64,000 nucleotides of DNA from Corydoras sp. C115 (lineage: Eukaryota > Chordata > Actinopteri > Siluriformes > Callichthyidae), in contig JAFMOC010000389.1 of the NCBI GenBank assembly GCA_019802505.1, forward strand, positions 260,001-324,000, in the 5' to 3' direction. Of this stretch, positions 1 to 24,600 are shown one piece after another (positions within the stretch are counted from its first letter, which is position 1; every line of letters starts with the position of its first letter). Below the pieces are notes generated by a model that saw nothing but the letters and a program-made list of their open reading frames with translations, was not told the origin of the DNA and searched no databases. A program made the translations under genes and the position numbers.

Positions 1-19
1 TCCTCTGTTTCACTCTCTG

Positions 20-65
<46 letters not shown>

Positions 66-215
66 ACACCTTTAAACAGACTTTGTCACAATAAAATTAT
101 CCAACAGTGTCTCAAAAGCAGCCTCCCATTATAAAACCCATTATTAGATTTCCTTTAACTTCTCCGGTCAGTGCGGTGTGTGAATGCCCCGTGGTGACTG
201 TCTGTACACCTTTAG

Positions 216-11718
<11,503 letters not shown>

Positions 11719-11746
11719 GAGAGGGACAATGGAGGATTAACTGTGA

Positions 11747-11791
<45 letters not shown>

Positions 11792-13192
11792 TTAAACATC
11801 TACATGAACATCAGCAAAGCTGCAGTTTACACAGAAGGTTTTTTTAATAGTTATGATTTTTATAGATGTATTTATATAAACTCAGACTCAGTACAGCAGG
11901 ATCATCAGACGTGAAGTGTAACGAGTGTTTGTGTGTTTCAGCCGTGTTTACTAGATGATTGTGACGGTGGCATTGGTGAACAGATCTGCACACACACACA
12001 CACTGCCAAGAGAACAAACCCTGCCCGGGTGGACGGGGGGCGAATCCGACATGCGCCAACGTGCCCTTCTGCCCCTGCTGCCCTTTCTACAGAGGATTAA
12101 CCTGTACATGTCTATAAATACATTTTATATATAAATCTATATATGGAGCGATCAACACGTCTGAATAAAACTCAGTCACTTTGTGTAGATTTCGTCCTTT
12201 AATGTTGCGCCTTTATTTCTCACCTCCTGCTGATGCGCCACAGTCTGGAGTGGAACTGTGTGTGGCTCAGAACCTCTGAATGTGGGACGAGATAAATACT
12301 GCTGCTCTGAGAAGAAAAAAAACCACGGCATGATGATGCTGCTGCCATCCGAGAGACACTACCAAGAACTGTTTACTTCCCTCAACAGAAAAGAGAACGG
12401 TACCAGATTCAGACCCCCGTCATGACTGCAGCTTTTTATTCTGCAGAAGTGGAGACGAGACTGCCAGCTCTTTAAAAGAAGTCAGGGGACCGGTGAAGTT
12501 ACGGCTGTGGGACAGATTACAGGCGTTACCAAGATAGAGCTGTGGACACCTTCGCTGTACAGGTGACTAAAATACAGAAAAGCTACAACAATTAAAGGCA
12601 CAGCATTTAATAAAACATTATTACAATAGTCACCATTTTTACAGGGTGTGGTTTACAGCCATGTTTATACAATATAATAAAATTCAGTATTATTTTTCAT
12701 TAAAAGCCACGCCGCCGCCTCCTCCACCCCTCCACTGAGACCGGCAGCTACAGGATGAAGTACAAACAGTTCTTTATAGTGCACTCAGGAGGAAGGCTGT
12801 AGAACTAGTTCCACTGCGGTACCGTTTAGTTCTCCCTCCACAGCTGATCAGCTGGACACATTGGAACAAACCCCCCCTCTCGCGACCGGTAGGAGAAATA
12901 AGTACAGGACAGGTGTAGCTGCTAGTGAACGTAGAGTGTGTATCGATTCATGCGGAGTGGAACAGAACACCACCATGTTGCTTGCTGTGAATTATTTTTG
13001 AATTTGGTGTAAAGATGTGGATTATTTTGGTAGGAGTTTCCCAGATGACCTCATGTACAGATCTCCTTTCTGTCTTTGAGTTATTTCTGCACGTTGCACA
13101 CAATCATTTATTTATTTACTTTGTGTCTTTTTTATTTATTAATGATTGTATTTTGGTCAAAACTATGTGGTGATCAAAAAATTGTCAATAAA
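11719..13192 (+). other. Probable ppfia2 3'UTR with two candidate poly(A) signals
   Basis: No coding frame follows the stop codon at 11716-11718. AATAAA occurs at 12164-12169 and again at 13187-13192. A CA microsatellite lies at about 11749-11788. Which signal is used cannot be told from sequence. Confidence 0.5.
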
Positions 13193-13410
13193 AAGTTAAG
13201 TCAACTAAAATTGTCAACTGATGTATTCTGGGGGGAAAAAATACACCTTTAAACGCACTGCAGTGACGAGGTTTACCATCACTAACAGGATTTAAATAAC
13301 CTGCTAACTAAACTAACACACTTACTACAACCTTCATATAACGTCATACTTTTATTATAACATTAATATAACGTCATACTATAGACGTCCCACTACAAAT
13401 TAATCACTTT

Positions 13411-14083
13411 GTAACGGGTTCCGCTGCTACGCCCAGTTTGGCCACTTGAGGGAGACAAAGGTCCACGGAGTGTAATTAGGAAAGTGGTTTCAGGTGTTGG
13501 AGGCTCTATATAAGCTCCTGCTCAGCTCGCACTCTGCTTCTTTGTTTTGTTAAAGAGAACTTTGTGATTGTTCTGCGGTTTTTTGTACTGATTCTAAAAT
13601 AATGCCACTCCTAAGACTGGAGCTTATTTCTTCTCTCTCTTTAAATGCCGGTTGCTGGTCGTAAGACTGGGGCGGCTTATTTCTTCTCTCGCTCTAAATG
13701 CCGGTTGCTGGTCCTAAAGACTGGGGCGGCGTCCTTTCTCATTTCTTCTCTTTAAATGCCGGTTGCTGGTCCTAAAGACTGGGGCGGCGTCCTTTCTCAT
13801 TTCTTCTCTCTCTCTAAATGCCGGTTGCTGGTCCTAAAGACTGGGGCAGCGTCCTTTCTCATTTCTTCTCTTTAAATGCCGGTTGCTGGTCCTAAAGACT
13901 GGGGCGGCGTCCTTTCTCATTTCTTCTCTTTCTTTAAATCCTTTATTAATTCCTCTCACGCTTTTTTTTTTTTTTTTTTTTTTTTCTTTTTTAACATTTT
14001 AGTGACATTGTTCCACCCCTCCCTCCCTCCATCAGTTCTGAGGGGTTGCTTGAGTTCAGTCGTGTTAGGACTTCACCCTCTTA
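13411..14083. mobile_element. Candidate solo LTR or LTR-like insertion
   Basis: A 673-bp stretch is flanked by the direct repeat CACTTT at 13405-13410 and 14084-14089. It begins GTAACGGGTTCC, contains a TATA-like CTATATAAGC near 13505 and a long T run near 13963-13985, and encloses a minisatellite. An LTR promoter would look like this, but the ends are not a clean TG...CA, a 6-bp repeat can occur by chance, and no internal coding region is present. Confidence 0.3.
13603..13940 (+). repeat. Minisatellite, 53-62 bp units
   Basis: Five copies of a unit containing ATGCCGGTTGCTGGTC start at 13645, 13698, 13756, 13818 and 13876, with a partial copy before them. Units differ mainly in the length of a CT-rich segment (TTTCTTCTCTnTCT). 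The array is not in frame with any gene. Confidence 0.9.
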
Positions 14084-14142
14084 CACTTTATTGTTAAAAT
14101 AAATGAATGTACTGTAATTAAACCAACATTTAAATATAAACC

Positions 14143-14148
14143 TTTATT
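14143..14148 (-). terminator. Candidate acss3 poly(A) signal
   Basis: AATAAA on the minus strand, about 75 bp beyond the acss3 stop codon. Confidence 0.55.
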
Positions 14149-14222
14149 TTCTTATTAAAACAACTTCACATTGTAATGACTGATTCTTGGTGGGGATTTG
14201 ATTGGTGTAAACAGTGTGTGTG

Positions 14223-14975
14223 TTATCGGTCTGATCCTCTCAGGTTTTGCTTCACAGTCTTCTCAATGTCCTTAAACACTCCGGGATCCTCGATTGTGGG
14301 TGTGATCTGTAACACACACACACACACACACATCATTACCTGCTCTGACTGAGTCTCTTTTTATCAATGCTCATGATCCCCTCAGTGTGATGGTGTAAAG
14401 CATGTGGTCAGTGGACTGAGGAGTTTAGAGAACAGTGTTCAGAGAACAGAGTCAAATAAAACTCATTATAAGATGTTTTTACCTTATATGGTTTGCCATT
14501 GATGAGATTCGCCAGAGAGGATCGTGGGATTTTTCCAGAGCGGGTTTTGGGAAGAGAGCGGACAAACAGAACTTTCCGAAAAGCAGCAACGGGACCGATG
14601 CTCTCTCTCACCAGACTGATCAGTTCCTTCACCACAGTCTCTGTGCTTTTTTCTAGATCTGATACACACACACACACACACAGAGTTATTCATCTATAAT
14701 TCTACATGTTTAATATTTCTCATCGTTTTTTAAATCCTCTTTCTCAAATCATTTAACATATTCTCTTTTTATTTCTTGTATCTTTTATTTTATTGTATCT
14801 GTTCTTATTAAGTCACATGTTTTTATTAATCTGGTTAAAATTCAGTAATAATTAAGTTATTTATATTAATGATGGACCATTTCGGAGAACACAGAGAGCG
14901 AGGGGGACGTGTCCTTTCAGTGAATCCTCCAGTCCCACCACTGCACAGTCCACCACAGCAGGATACTGCAACACA

Positions 14976-15014
<39 letters not shown>

Positions 15015-16050
15015 TTAATACCACTGAATATCATTTTAAAAATATAGTAAGTCATCTTGCCAATTAATTAATCTCACCATTCTGTAATTAATACTGTAAT
15101 GTTCCGTTAAATGTTTTTTCTGTGTGATTTAACTCAGATTTTAATATTACATTAAAATTACATTAAATATTAACAGTGCTAATCTTTTTCGTTACCTCCT
15201 CTAATGCTCCAGTGGATAACCTGTGTCCTGCCACATTGATGACATCATCAGAACGTGACATGATGTATACAAAGTCATCCTCATCCACGTATCCAGCATC
15301 CATAGTGTCATAAAAACCCTAAAGGATGAAATCAGAGTCCTGAAGTCCTAACTCATGTCGAAACTTAAATAAGGCCTGGTTTCTGTTACTGAGCGGTTTG
15401 CATTATCTCGTCTTTAACAGAACCAATAAAACCTGAGATAAACCAAAGTCTTACAGGAAACTTGCTGAAATAAATCTGTTTAAAGAGTTCTTCATTCTGC
15501 CAGAGAGAGAGAGCAGCGCCGGGTGGGAGAGGCAATCTGAGAGAGAGAGAGAGAGAGCTTAGATCATCAGGTTTACTTTAAAGTAAATATAATTAAAAAA
15601 AAACACTTTTGGAGTTTTTCTCCTTTCCAGACTGAGTGTGTGTTTAACCTACTTTATCACAATATTTCCCAAGATTCCCTGCTTCACCTGCTGCATTTCA
15701 TCATCAATAACAGTGACTGAAAGTAGAAGAAATCAATGGTTAAATAATAAAAAGAAAAACACATTAAAACAAAAATAACGCCTTTCAAATATCAAACCTG
15801 ATTAAAGTGAATGTAATATATAAATTAACAGATCACTGTGTATAAACACACCGTCATATCCAGGTACGGGTTTCCCTGCAGTTCCAGCAGGAGGCGACAA
15901 CGTGTTTCCCAAACCGATACAAGAGGCTGTAATTGGAGAACCACTTTCTGCAACGTGCACACACACACACACACACACACACGGTCACTATCTGTCACAT
16001 ACCTCCAGCTGGAAACACACCAGTTGCTCAGCAACAGCAGTGACATCAGC

Positions 16051-16093
<43 letters not shown>

Positions 16094-16727
16094 TTTTTGT
16101 AGCAGAAACGGCATCTTAAAATAGCAGTGCGATTCTCATCAGCATCACACTTCATGTAGCTCTGTGATCTGGTGTGTGTGTGGGGGGGGGATACTTTATT
16201 TTTAATAATTATTAATTTACCTATTTTTATTAAAATGATTTTAAATGTTATATTCGTTATGTTATGATGATGATGATTACTGGAGCTCATAATTCCCTCA
16301 CATCTTTATATTATTAAAAAGTACTGGAACTAATGAAGAGAGATCTCAACGTTCTAACATGTTTAAGACTTCACCTTCTGATTACTCACTTAGAACATTA
16401 GCAAAGAATAAAGTCCACTATTATTTGTTTAGCTGTTACTTTGGGATCAGACACACCCCTGAGGAACCGAGATCAACAGGAGACCTGTAACCATGGAGCT
16501 ACAGTGAGTGAGATCTCACTGGGTTCATCATCTCATAGAGAGGACAACAGGACTGTAAGGATGAAAAGATGAAGACCTTCAGGACGATGGGCGTCGTTAG
16601 AGTATTATATTCAACCACTCACCAGTTTGCCACCAGTGGTCTAATACTGGAACCCCAAAACTCCGCTTAGCCCACTCTAGTGTTTCTATATCACAGCGCT
16701 CACCTGCTACGAACATCCACCTGAGAC

Positions 16728-16767
<40 letters not shown>

Positions 16768-17038
16768 ATACCTTTAATATTCCCTAAACCCTGTTTTAAT
16801 CAAACTTTCTTACTTTGTTGTTATTGTAGGGCGTGTTCACTGTTATGGGGCGTGCTCATTGTTAGGGGGCGGGGTTACCTGTTGCAGGTGTACTGTTTCC
16901 CGTATGCAGCAGATGGATCTTGTTGTCTGATCGCTCTGATGGCGGTGGGAGCCGTAAACAATGAGACGACATCATGTTCAGACACGACACGGAAAAACGC
17001 TCCAGGATCAGGAGTCCCCACAGGTTTACCCTGTGCAT

Positions 17039-17075
<37 letters not shown>

Positions 17076-18126
17076 GGTTTTCTTCTGCACGCAGGTTTAT
17101 TAAGACAGTGTTTGGAATAGATGGTGTGATGTGAAGGTGAAATGTGTTGGTAATGGTGGATGTGATGTTGGGATGTGATGTTAATTGTGGTGGTGATGGG
17201 GTGATGTTCATATACTTATTATAGGGGCAAAATTATAGGGTCATGTGACCTCACAGAGTATTGTATTTATTAACACTAGACAGCAGAGAGTGTTGAAGGT
17301 AAAGGCTTTAATCCTGTTAGTGTTTAATCAAAGAGAGAGTGAGAGAGGGGGGGTGTGATCAATATTAGATGAGAGGAGAGCGAGACGGAATGATTTCATT
17401 AAAGCAGAATAATACATTCCATTCACTTATGAGAACCAAACTGAGCGCACTGAGAACCGAATGAAGCTGAAAAAGAGAACCGTCTCATCAGCACCGCTCT
17501 GAACACACTGCTTATTCAATCAGACAGGCACCACCTCCACCAGCCTCCATCACCTACACCTACACCACCACCTCCTCCAGTCCTCCTCACCTCATTCTCT
17601 CATCCTAAATGTCTCTCTCTGTGTCTCATGTTTTCTCCTCACGTCTCCCTTTTTAATTATTTGTAATAATAAATCAGTTAAACTATTATAAATCCCTAAA
17701 TCAGATAAATGTACAACTTAATATTGTTTAAAGAATCCACCTGAACATTAAAGTATCATTATTAAAAGTCACAAAATAAGACATGGCTGCTTTAACCTGG
17801 TTGCTATGGGCAACGGTGCAGGCTTTAATATAGGTGACTCTGCTGCTTTCAGCTGCTTCCTGCTGGCTGTGTTATAAACTTCCTCCATTAAAATTAAGTT
17901 TAGTTTGTTTTTGAGATCTGGTGAGAGAGTGGAGGTCAGAAAAGACATTTTGAACATCAGAGCAGCATCTGCTACCAGCAGGAGCAATCCACACACACAC
18001 ACACACACGCACACGCACACACTCACCCACCTCATATAGCACAGTGGTGTTGCCATGGAGAAGTGGACCATAACAGATGTAGGAGTGACCAACAACCCAC
18101 CCCAAATCAGACGCTGCCCACCAGAC

Positions 18127-18171
<45 letters not shown>

Positions 18172-20943
18172 CAGGAGAGTATGAGACTAACCTGTCATTT
18201 ATTTATAACAGAGCTTTGCTATAAATGACAGAATATTGCCATGGAAACCATGTGTCCAGCCACACTATTGTGATATAATAACATCTTTAAAATCCAGATT
18301 CTTGGAGCAGTTATTGATCTTAAAGTAAGAAACTGTATAACATGTTAGTGAGCAGTGATTTCTTTGTAACTGCAGTGAAACTGTAATTAACCTGTTGAAT
18401 ATCATTAAAGATCTCTGCTGTACCTTTAGGTTCTGCAGCATCCTCTCATTTCACAATAATAACCGAAACACTGTGATCGTACATTAAATAATAATAAAGA
18501 CATACTGACTTCATTTTTTTAAACTAGGCTCATGTTAGTCAGCTGGTGAGAGACTCATCGGTGCACCCTAAACCAACCCGTCTCATCTGTCTGTATAAAA
18601 CACACCCAAACAATATATTGAGACGTGATCAGTTTGATGGCTGGTATCATGTGTGAAAGTGTAGAACATCAGACACCTACATTATTTATACCTCTGAGTC
18701 AGGAAAGACATGTCTCACCTCACCAGGCTTCAACCCATACACACTCGACATGGTCCAGTTCAACATCACTGCATAGCCTCCTGTGTCTCTCACTACACCC
18801 TGTAGAAAGACAGAGAGAGAGAGAGAGAGAGACAGAAACAAAGAGAGAACATTAAAACTGATGCTAATGGATTCCACTAAGAACCTACAGAGTGATGGAA
18901 AAACTAGATACATAGGAGTTTTGTAAATCATGCACTGATTTTGATGTGTGTGTGTTTGTGTGTGTGTGAGAGAAGGCAGTGTAAGAGTGTGTGTTTATAC
19001 ACCTTAGGCGTTCCAGTGGTTCCCGAGGTGTACAGGACATAAAGAGGATGATGAGCAGAAACACTCAGACAGTCGTGAGGACGAGCAGAAGACATTTCCT
19101 CCCCCCAGTCCAGATTTAATTCAGGGTGAGTCTGGACTCTCTCCTACAGAACCCATTAGAAACAGTCCAGTCAGAGAGGAACCACGTAAAGTTGAGGGTC
19201 ATTAACTGGAATAACAGTCAGGACAGGTTGTGAGGTGTTGAGAGTACTCAGCAGTGTTGAAGTTCTCACCATGCCCGGTCGATTGTAAACCAGGACTTTG
19301 TGAGGTTTGTGTTCACTCAGCTCCAGAGCTTTCTCCACCAGTGGAAGGTATCGGACAGTTCGACCCGGTTCAATCCCAAACGAGGCTGTGACCAGCAGCT
19401 TGGGCTGAAAACACAGCAACTGACTTTTTAATTATTGTTGTTGTTTTTTTTTAACTTATATTAACAAAATATATTGATAGGTAACTGATAAAAACAGCAT
19501 AACAAAAATAAAGAAATAAATCAGGAAACTTCTGAATCCAACCCCAGCCCCGGTACACCGACAGCGTGTCCACAGTGTATATGTAATAGAAATGTAGTTC
19601 TGTGTAAGAAGCTCACCTTGGCGTGGTCGATTCGCACCGACAGCTCTTTAGAGGCAAAGCCTCCAAATATGAGGCTGTGAGGAGCTCCGATCCGAGCGCA
19701 GGCCAACATGGTGAACATGGCCTGAGGAACCATGGGCATGTAGATCACTACCACATCACCCAAACCCACGCCATGCTTCACCAGAACACCGGCCAGCCGA
19801 GAGACCTACACCCACACACATCATATTAAATGGCTGAGAGGTTCCATTTTATTATTGTCATGTCTAGATTGTATGATGTGCATCAGCAGTATCAGCATTA
19901 GTACCTCCTGCTGCAGCTCTCTGTAGGTAATGATCTGTTGGGTTTGAGTTACAGGACTGTCATAAATGATGGCCGGTTGATCTGCTCGTCCAGATTCCAC
20001 ATGACGATCCACAGCGTTGTAGCACATATTTAATTCTCCACCCACAAACCTGTACCAATTAAACATGGGAATATATTATTTATCATATATTTATATATAC
20101 TTACTTATTCTAACTATATTTACATATAGTTTGGAACTTTACACACAATAAAAACTGCTTATAAATTTTTTTTACCCTGACATTTATAAGATTTATTTCA
20201 TTTATTTAAGATTTTGTGGTAAAAGTTTAATATATTGTATTACGCTGACCTCATTATGTTACTAAAACAAACAATAGTGTATTTTATAAAATATAAACCT
20301 AAAAATTTAAATTCGAGACCCTGCCTCTGACGTCACCATCAAGCATTAGGGTTGTTTACGGAACCGTGGTGGTGTTATAATCGTACCCAGCTCCCTACGG
20401 CCTACACACTACAGAGTGTACATTGAGTGAGTATTATGGGATGTCGTCAGTTATTTACAGACCCGTCGTTTTGTTTGTAACGGATGTGTATAAAGACGGC
20501 GAGGCTTTAAACTAGTGTGCTACGTAGTGAAGGAGATGTCGTTTGGGATACTGCCTGAGGAATTCCAGCAGGGCTCCGTGGTCCGCGTCACGCGGTTAAA
20601 GTGCAGACTTTGTGTTTTTGGGGGTTAAACTGATGATTTACCATCTCGGAGACACTTTGTCCGCACAGTCCACAGTTTTGTTCCACTTTTGAAACCATGT
20701 GAGGTGCTGCGCGGCTCGGTTCCAGAAGCTCTGCGGGTGGTCTCTGGCTGAAGTGAAGGCGTCCACATACTTCTGTCCGCTTGAATAAAACCTGACCCGC
20801 GAGCCTTTGATCTCTTTATAGTGACGTGTGCACCTCTCACTCTTATCCCAGTCACACCGGCGTGCATGCCGCGCGGCTGAGGACGTTAAAGGCGTTAAAG
20901 TGCCCGCAGCGTCGCGGAGGCGCTTCAGCTGAAGCAGCCGCAT
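14223..20943 (-). CDS. acss3: Acyl-CoA synthetase short-chain family member 3, mitochondrial (16 exons)
   Basis: ATP-dependent ligation of propionate (and acetate) to CoA in the mitochondrial matrix. Exons in transcription order: 20943-20642, 20049-19905, 19805-19617, 19404-19270, 19143-19003, 18799-18719, 18126-18031, 17030-16879, 16720-16623, 15947-15852, 15716-15653, 15536-15455, 15318-15196, 14965-14878, 14658-14483, 14306-14223. They join to 2052 nt in one frame, 683 residues (human about 686). Visible motifs: AMP-binding [11 protein letters not shown] at about 294-305, WWQTES at 443-448, YDTMDAGY at 530-537, [13 protein letters not shown] at 548-560, and PKTRSGK with the expected catalytic lysine at 640. 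The start [14 protein letters not shown] gives a basic, Arg-rich presumed mitochondrial leader; an in-frame ATG further upstream would read through GC repeats and is not preferred. The donor of exon 14 (gtccat) is weak. Confidence 0.95.
14664..14682 (-). repeat. (TG)n on minus strand at acss3 exon 15 acceptor
   Basis: Read on the acss3 strand, a TG repeat sits a few bases before the ATCAG acceptor of the exon starting at 14658. Confidence 0.85.
14981..15010 (-). repeat. (TG)n on minus strand just upstream of acss3 exon 14
   Basis: On the acss3 strand the TG repeat ends about 15 bp before the TTGCAG acceptor of the exon starting at 14965. Confidence 0.85.
15957..15982 (-). repeat. (TG)n on minus strand just upstream of acss3 exon 10
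   Basis: A TG repeat on the gene strand lies directly before the ACGTTGCAG acceptor of the exon starting at 15947. A second CA/TG run occurs at about 16056-16090. Confidence 0.85.
16731..16765 (-). repeat. (CT)n on minus strand forming the acss3 exon 9 pyrimidine tract
   Basis: GA repeat on the plus strand, hence a CT repeat in the transcript, directly preceding the CCAGTCTCAG acceptor at 16720/16721. Confidence 0.9.
17039..17073 (-). repeat. (TG)n on minus strand at acss3 exon 8 acceptor
   Basis: A TG run on the gene strand is followed by CATGCACAG and the exon starting at 17030. No pyrimidine tract is visible. Confidence 0.9.
18128..18167 (-). repeat. (CT)n on minus strand forming the acss3 exon 7 pyrimidine tract
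   Basis: A roughly 40-bp CT repeat in the transcript ends directly in the CAG acceptor of the exon starting at 18126. Confidence 0.9.
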
Positions 20944-21045
20944 CCTCCCGAAGGTTCGGACCTGGTTCTGCACGGTCCGGTCCGGTCCGGTCCTCACAGC
21001 CGCGCGCGCGCTCGCTCCGGTCCGGTCCGGTCCGGTCCAGGTGAA
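20944..21045 (-). promoter_or_regulatory. GC-rich acss3 promoter / 5'UTR region with TCCGG repeats
   Basis: Directly upstream of the chosen acss3 start is a CpG-dense stretch with two TCCGG repeat clusters (about 20974-20993 and 21016-21038) and a CG dinucleotide run at 21001-21010. The position and base composition suggest a TATA-less CpG promoter; no initiator can be proven. Confidence 0.45.
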
Positions 21046-21316
21046 CAGACTCAGCAGAAGGAAGTGCTTTCGTCTGAAAATGGCTGATTGTGCAACTGTA
21101 CTGAGAGAGGGAGAGTTTCAGAAAACACCCGAAATGAACTCTGAACTGGATATAAACTGCAGCTCCGCTCAAAAAACCATAAAACACACACCGACTGATC
21201 GACCTCACACAATCAGAAGAACATCCAGCACCAAATCATCACATTCAGCCCAAAAGCTGGTGGAATATGTGTACATTTATAATGCTATTCTATTCAGGCT
21301 TAAAAACTCCTTATTG

Positions 21317-21659
21317 TCCATCCATCCATCCATTATCTTCCACTTTATCCTCTCTTAGGGTTGCGGTGGGGTTCCCCATGCCCATCCAGGGGAGAACGTT
21401 TCGGGCGCTGGGCAGATACACCCAAGACAGGGCGCCAATCTATCGCTGGGCACACACTCACTCACACAGACACACTTTACATGGGGCAATTTTGAGAACT
21501 CAATTGACTTGATCCATGTTTTTGGACTGTGGGAGGAAACCGGAGAACCCAGAGGAAACCCATGGGGAGAACATGCAAACTCCACCCAGATGGGGATTCG
21601 AACCAGGAATCCCTAGCGCTGAGAGGAGAACATGCTAATCACTAAGCCACCGTGCCGCC
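21317..21659 (-). mobile_element. tRNA-derived SINE, full length (copy 1)
   Basis: Minus orientation. The tRNA-like head lies at the high end (reverse complement of GGCACGGTGGCTTAGTG, box B GGTTCGAATCC) and the TCCA tail at 21317-21332. Nearby TTATTG / TTTATTG may be a short target duplication. The open frames here belong to the SINE. Confidence 0.85.
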
Positions 21660-24600
21660 TTTATTGGAAACAATTTTAAAAAATCCTGAGCACACACTTC
21701 TGAGAGCTTTCTGATGTGTGGTGAGATAAAGGCTGGTTGCGATTCAGGACACACACTTTCCAAAGCAGGAAAGACAGAGAGTTTGCTTTTGGGTGGAGAA
21801 GAAAGAACGGCTGCTCAGAACCTGATGGATATCAGAGGAACTGTTTTACTTTCACATCACCACCTTCTGCTTAAACATCCATCTTATTGCTCCTATAGCA
21901 GCTCTGATCAGATATAAGCACGTCTGCGGCGCCGAGCTGTGTGTTTTACACTAACACTAATCTGTGGGGATTGACTGGCTGACGCAGGCTTTACTGCTGA
22001 GAGTGTGTACTTAACATCAATGAAAAAAAAAATACAATGAGCAATTTCTACATTGTAAACTATTAGTCTTAAGAATGGCCCTTTGCTTGTTTAACCACAC
22101 AAATCTACATCTTGACTTAGAACCACAATTACATATTAATTCACCTTTAATACTAGAAAAGGTAATAAACTTTACGTAAACCCAAATAGTATACAAACAG
22201 AACACAAAACTCATTGGCTGCATTAAATGTCAAAGAGAGCGTATGGCTTCATGTTCGTTGCTCCTTGACTCCTTAATAAACACTTTAACCCTTAATTCTA
22301 ACTTTTGGAACCTTTGAAGCCTTGTAACTTTAGAAACGAACATTCTTAATGTCTTTAAAGAAACAGGAATCATAAAATACAATAAAAATATAAACTGCTC
22401 AAGTAGGCAGTTCATTCTGTAATAATCTATATAATCCTACACACTCTGTTTCACACACAATCAATATAGGCTGTTACCCTGGAGGGGGAGATGTCAGGAA
22501 AAAATCAAACTACTTTTACTGGACACATCATCTGCTCATTAAGGACTATATTTATTGATGCTTTTAATAGCCGTTATTAACTCATCATGAAGATGGTTAT
22601 AAAACACGAACATGAATCCATTTAAAGTAAAAGTAATGAGTATTCAGCTTCTCTACACATTCTCCTGTACATTGCAGCATTCTGTGGCTGGGTTGGTCAA
22701 AAAAAGTTTGGCACTGCCCTAAATAAGTAAAAAGTATTGAATATGAATGAAACTTAACAGCAGGATTTTATTTCAGACATAAAAACTCATGATCACGTGA
22801 GGAGGAGGAGATAACCTGTTATTAAGAACTCATGAAATAATAAATCCCCAGCCACAGACACAAGGCATGAAACTGTGCAGCACTCTGAGTGGAGAGCATT
22901 TATCACCCTCACCCCCAGCCATCTGTAATTACCCCCCCTCTGTGCTGACTCCAGACATGCCCTCGCTCACAGATACCTGCAGAGAGCGCTCGGCAGTCAA
23001 TCGCGTGATGGGGCAGACAAGGGCCAGTGTGATTTACTGACTGCACCCCACTTCAGACCTGATGAGACTAAAGCAGTGTAATGCTCTGAGCTCTGTGTGA
23101 TAAGATGTATGTGATCCCACTCAGGCTGCACCCTGGTTCCATCGTCTTCGGGAAAAGCAGAACACGTGAGTGTGCAGGAACTCCAGTAACCTTTATTTCA
23201 TTCATTCATTTATTATCTCCCACTTTATCCTCTATTAGGGTCGCGGTGGGGTTCCCCATGCCCATCCAGGGGAGAACGTCTCGGGCACTGGGCAGATAGA
23301 CCCAGGACAGGGCGCCAATCCATCGCTGGGCACACACTCACTCACACACACACACTCTATAGGGGGCAATTTGGAGAATTCAATTGACTTGATCCATGTT
23401 TTTGGACTGTGGTAGGAAACCGGAGAACCCGGAGGAAACCCACACGGACACGGGGAGAACATGGAAACTCCACCCAGATGGGGATTCGAACTGGGGATCC
23501 CTAGCGTCAAACATTATTGTAATTATCTTTTTTTAATCCCACCTTTTTTAACTTCTAGCTCTTTGAGCACCGAATCCATCACATCGTTATTTCTATTGAC
23601 TATTATTTGGTGTATTATTTATAAAACTGTCTGTCAGATGAACTCATACCTCTCACAGCTTAAATCACAATCAGAACCGAGTCCAGTGCACTGCATCAGA
23701 GTCTGAGCTGGTTCTGTAATGAAGCCGATGTTTTAAAGGAGGATCAGTCAGTGTGAGTGTGTGAGTGAAGCTGCTGTTCGAGATAATGATGTGATGAAGA
23801 TGGTCCACATCAGGTATCACGTCTTCTGCCGACACTGATGGTACTCACGAGATTAAACCATGAAGTGAGAATCAGCCAGTCCGAGTTATTTCTGTCGGTG
23901 CCAGACTTTTATAAATGCCATCTGTTTGGAGAGCTGGAGATCTAGAACTGCTGTTGTGTAATGAGAACAAACCGTGCACACATTTCTAATAACTCACCTG
24001 AGATGGAAAGCAGAAATGAATTATTCATTATTTTGAAAAAAAAGCACTTGAAAGCAAACTGCCTCTCGTTATGCACACAGAGGAGCTTCAGACGGACAAG
24101 AAAACTTCAATCAGCAAATATTATCGTATTAATCTCTATTACTGCACTAAATGACTGTGATTAACGCTCCTGTAAGTTTAACGATTAGGAGTTTTGTCCA
24201 TATAACATTTTAAATTAAGCACTTGCTTGGGTATGGATCCTATCCCAGAAACACTGAAGACAGTGGGCGGTTTGTTCATCCTTATTTACAGAATTAATGG
24301 AGTTCAGTGAAATGGGGTCGTGGCTTGAATATAAATGTGAACGTTGCCTCCATTTCCCCATTTGTCATGACAAAATGCCCAGGTGCTCATAATTAAAACA
24401 ATTCCATAACATAATGCTGCCACCACCATGATTTATAGGAGATACAGAGAGCACACTTCCAAATATACACTATATCTACCATGAAGTACAGTGGTGGTGG
24501 ACTTTGTTCTGTAGAGGAGTTCCTGCTTTATAGGTCATGAATTAAAGAAAAACTTCATTCTACCAAATTCCTCCAAATGATTGAATAAAACACGTGACAC

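Noticed and set aside
20944..20997. Upstream in-frame ATG for acss3 (20997)
   Set aside because: Would add a stretch encoded by the GC repeat; the ATG at 20943 begins a plausible mitochondrial leader and gives the family length.
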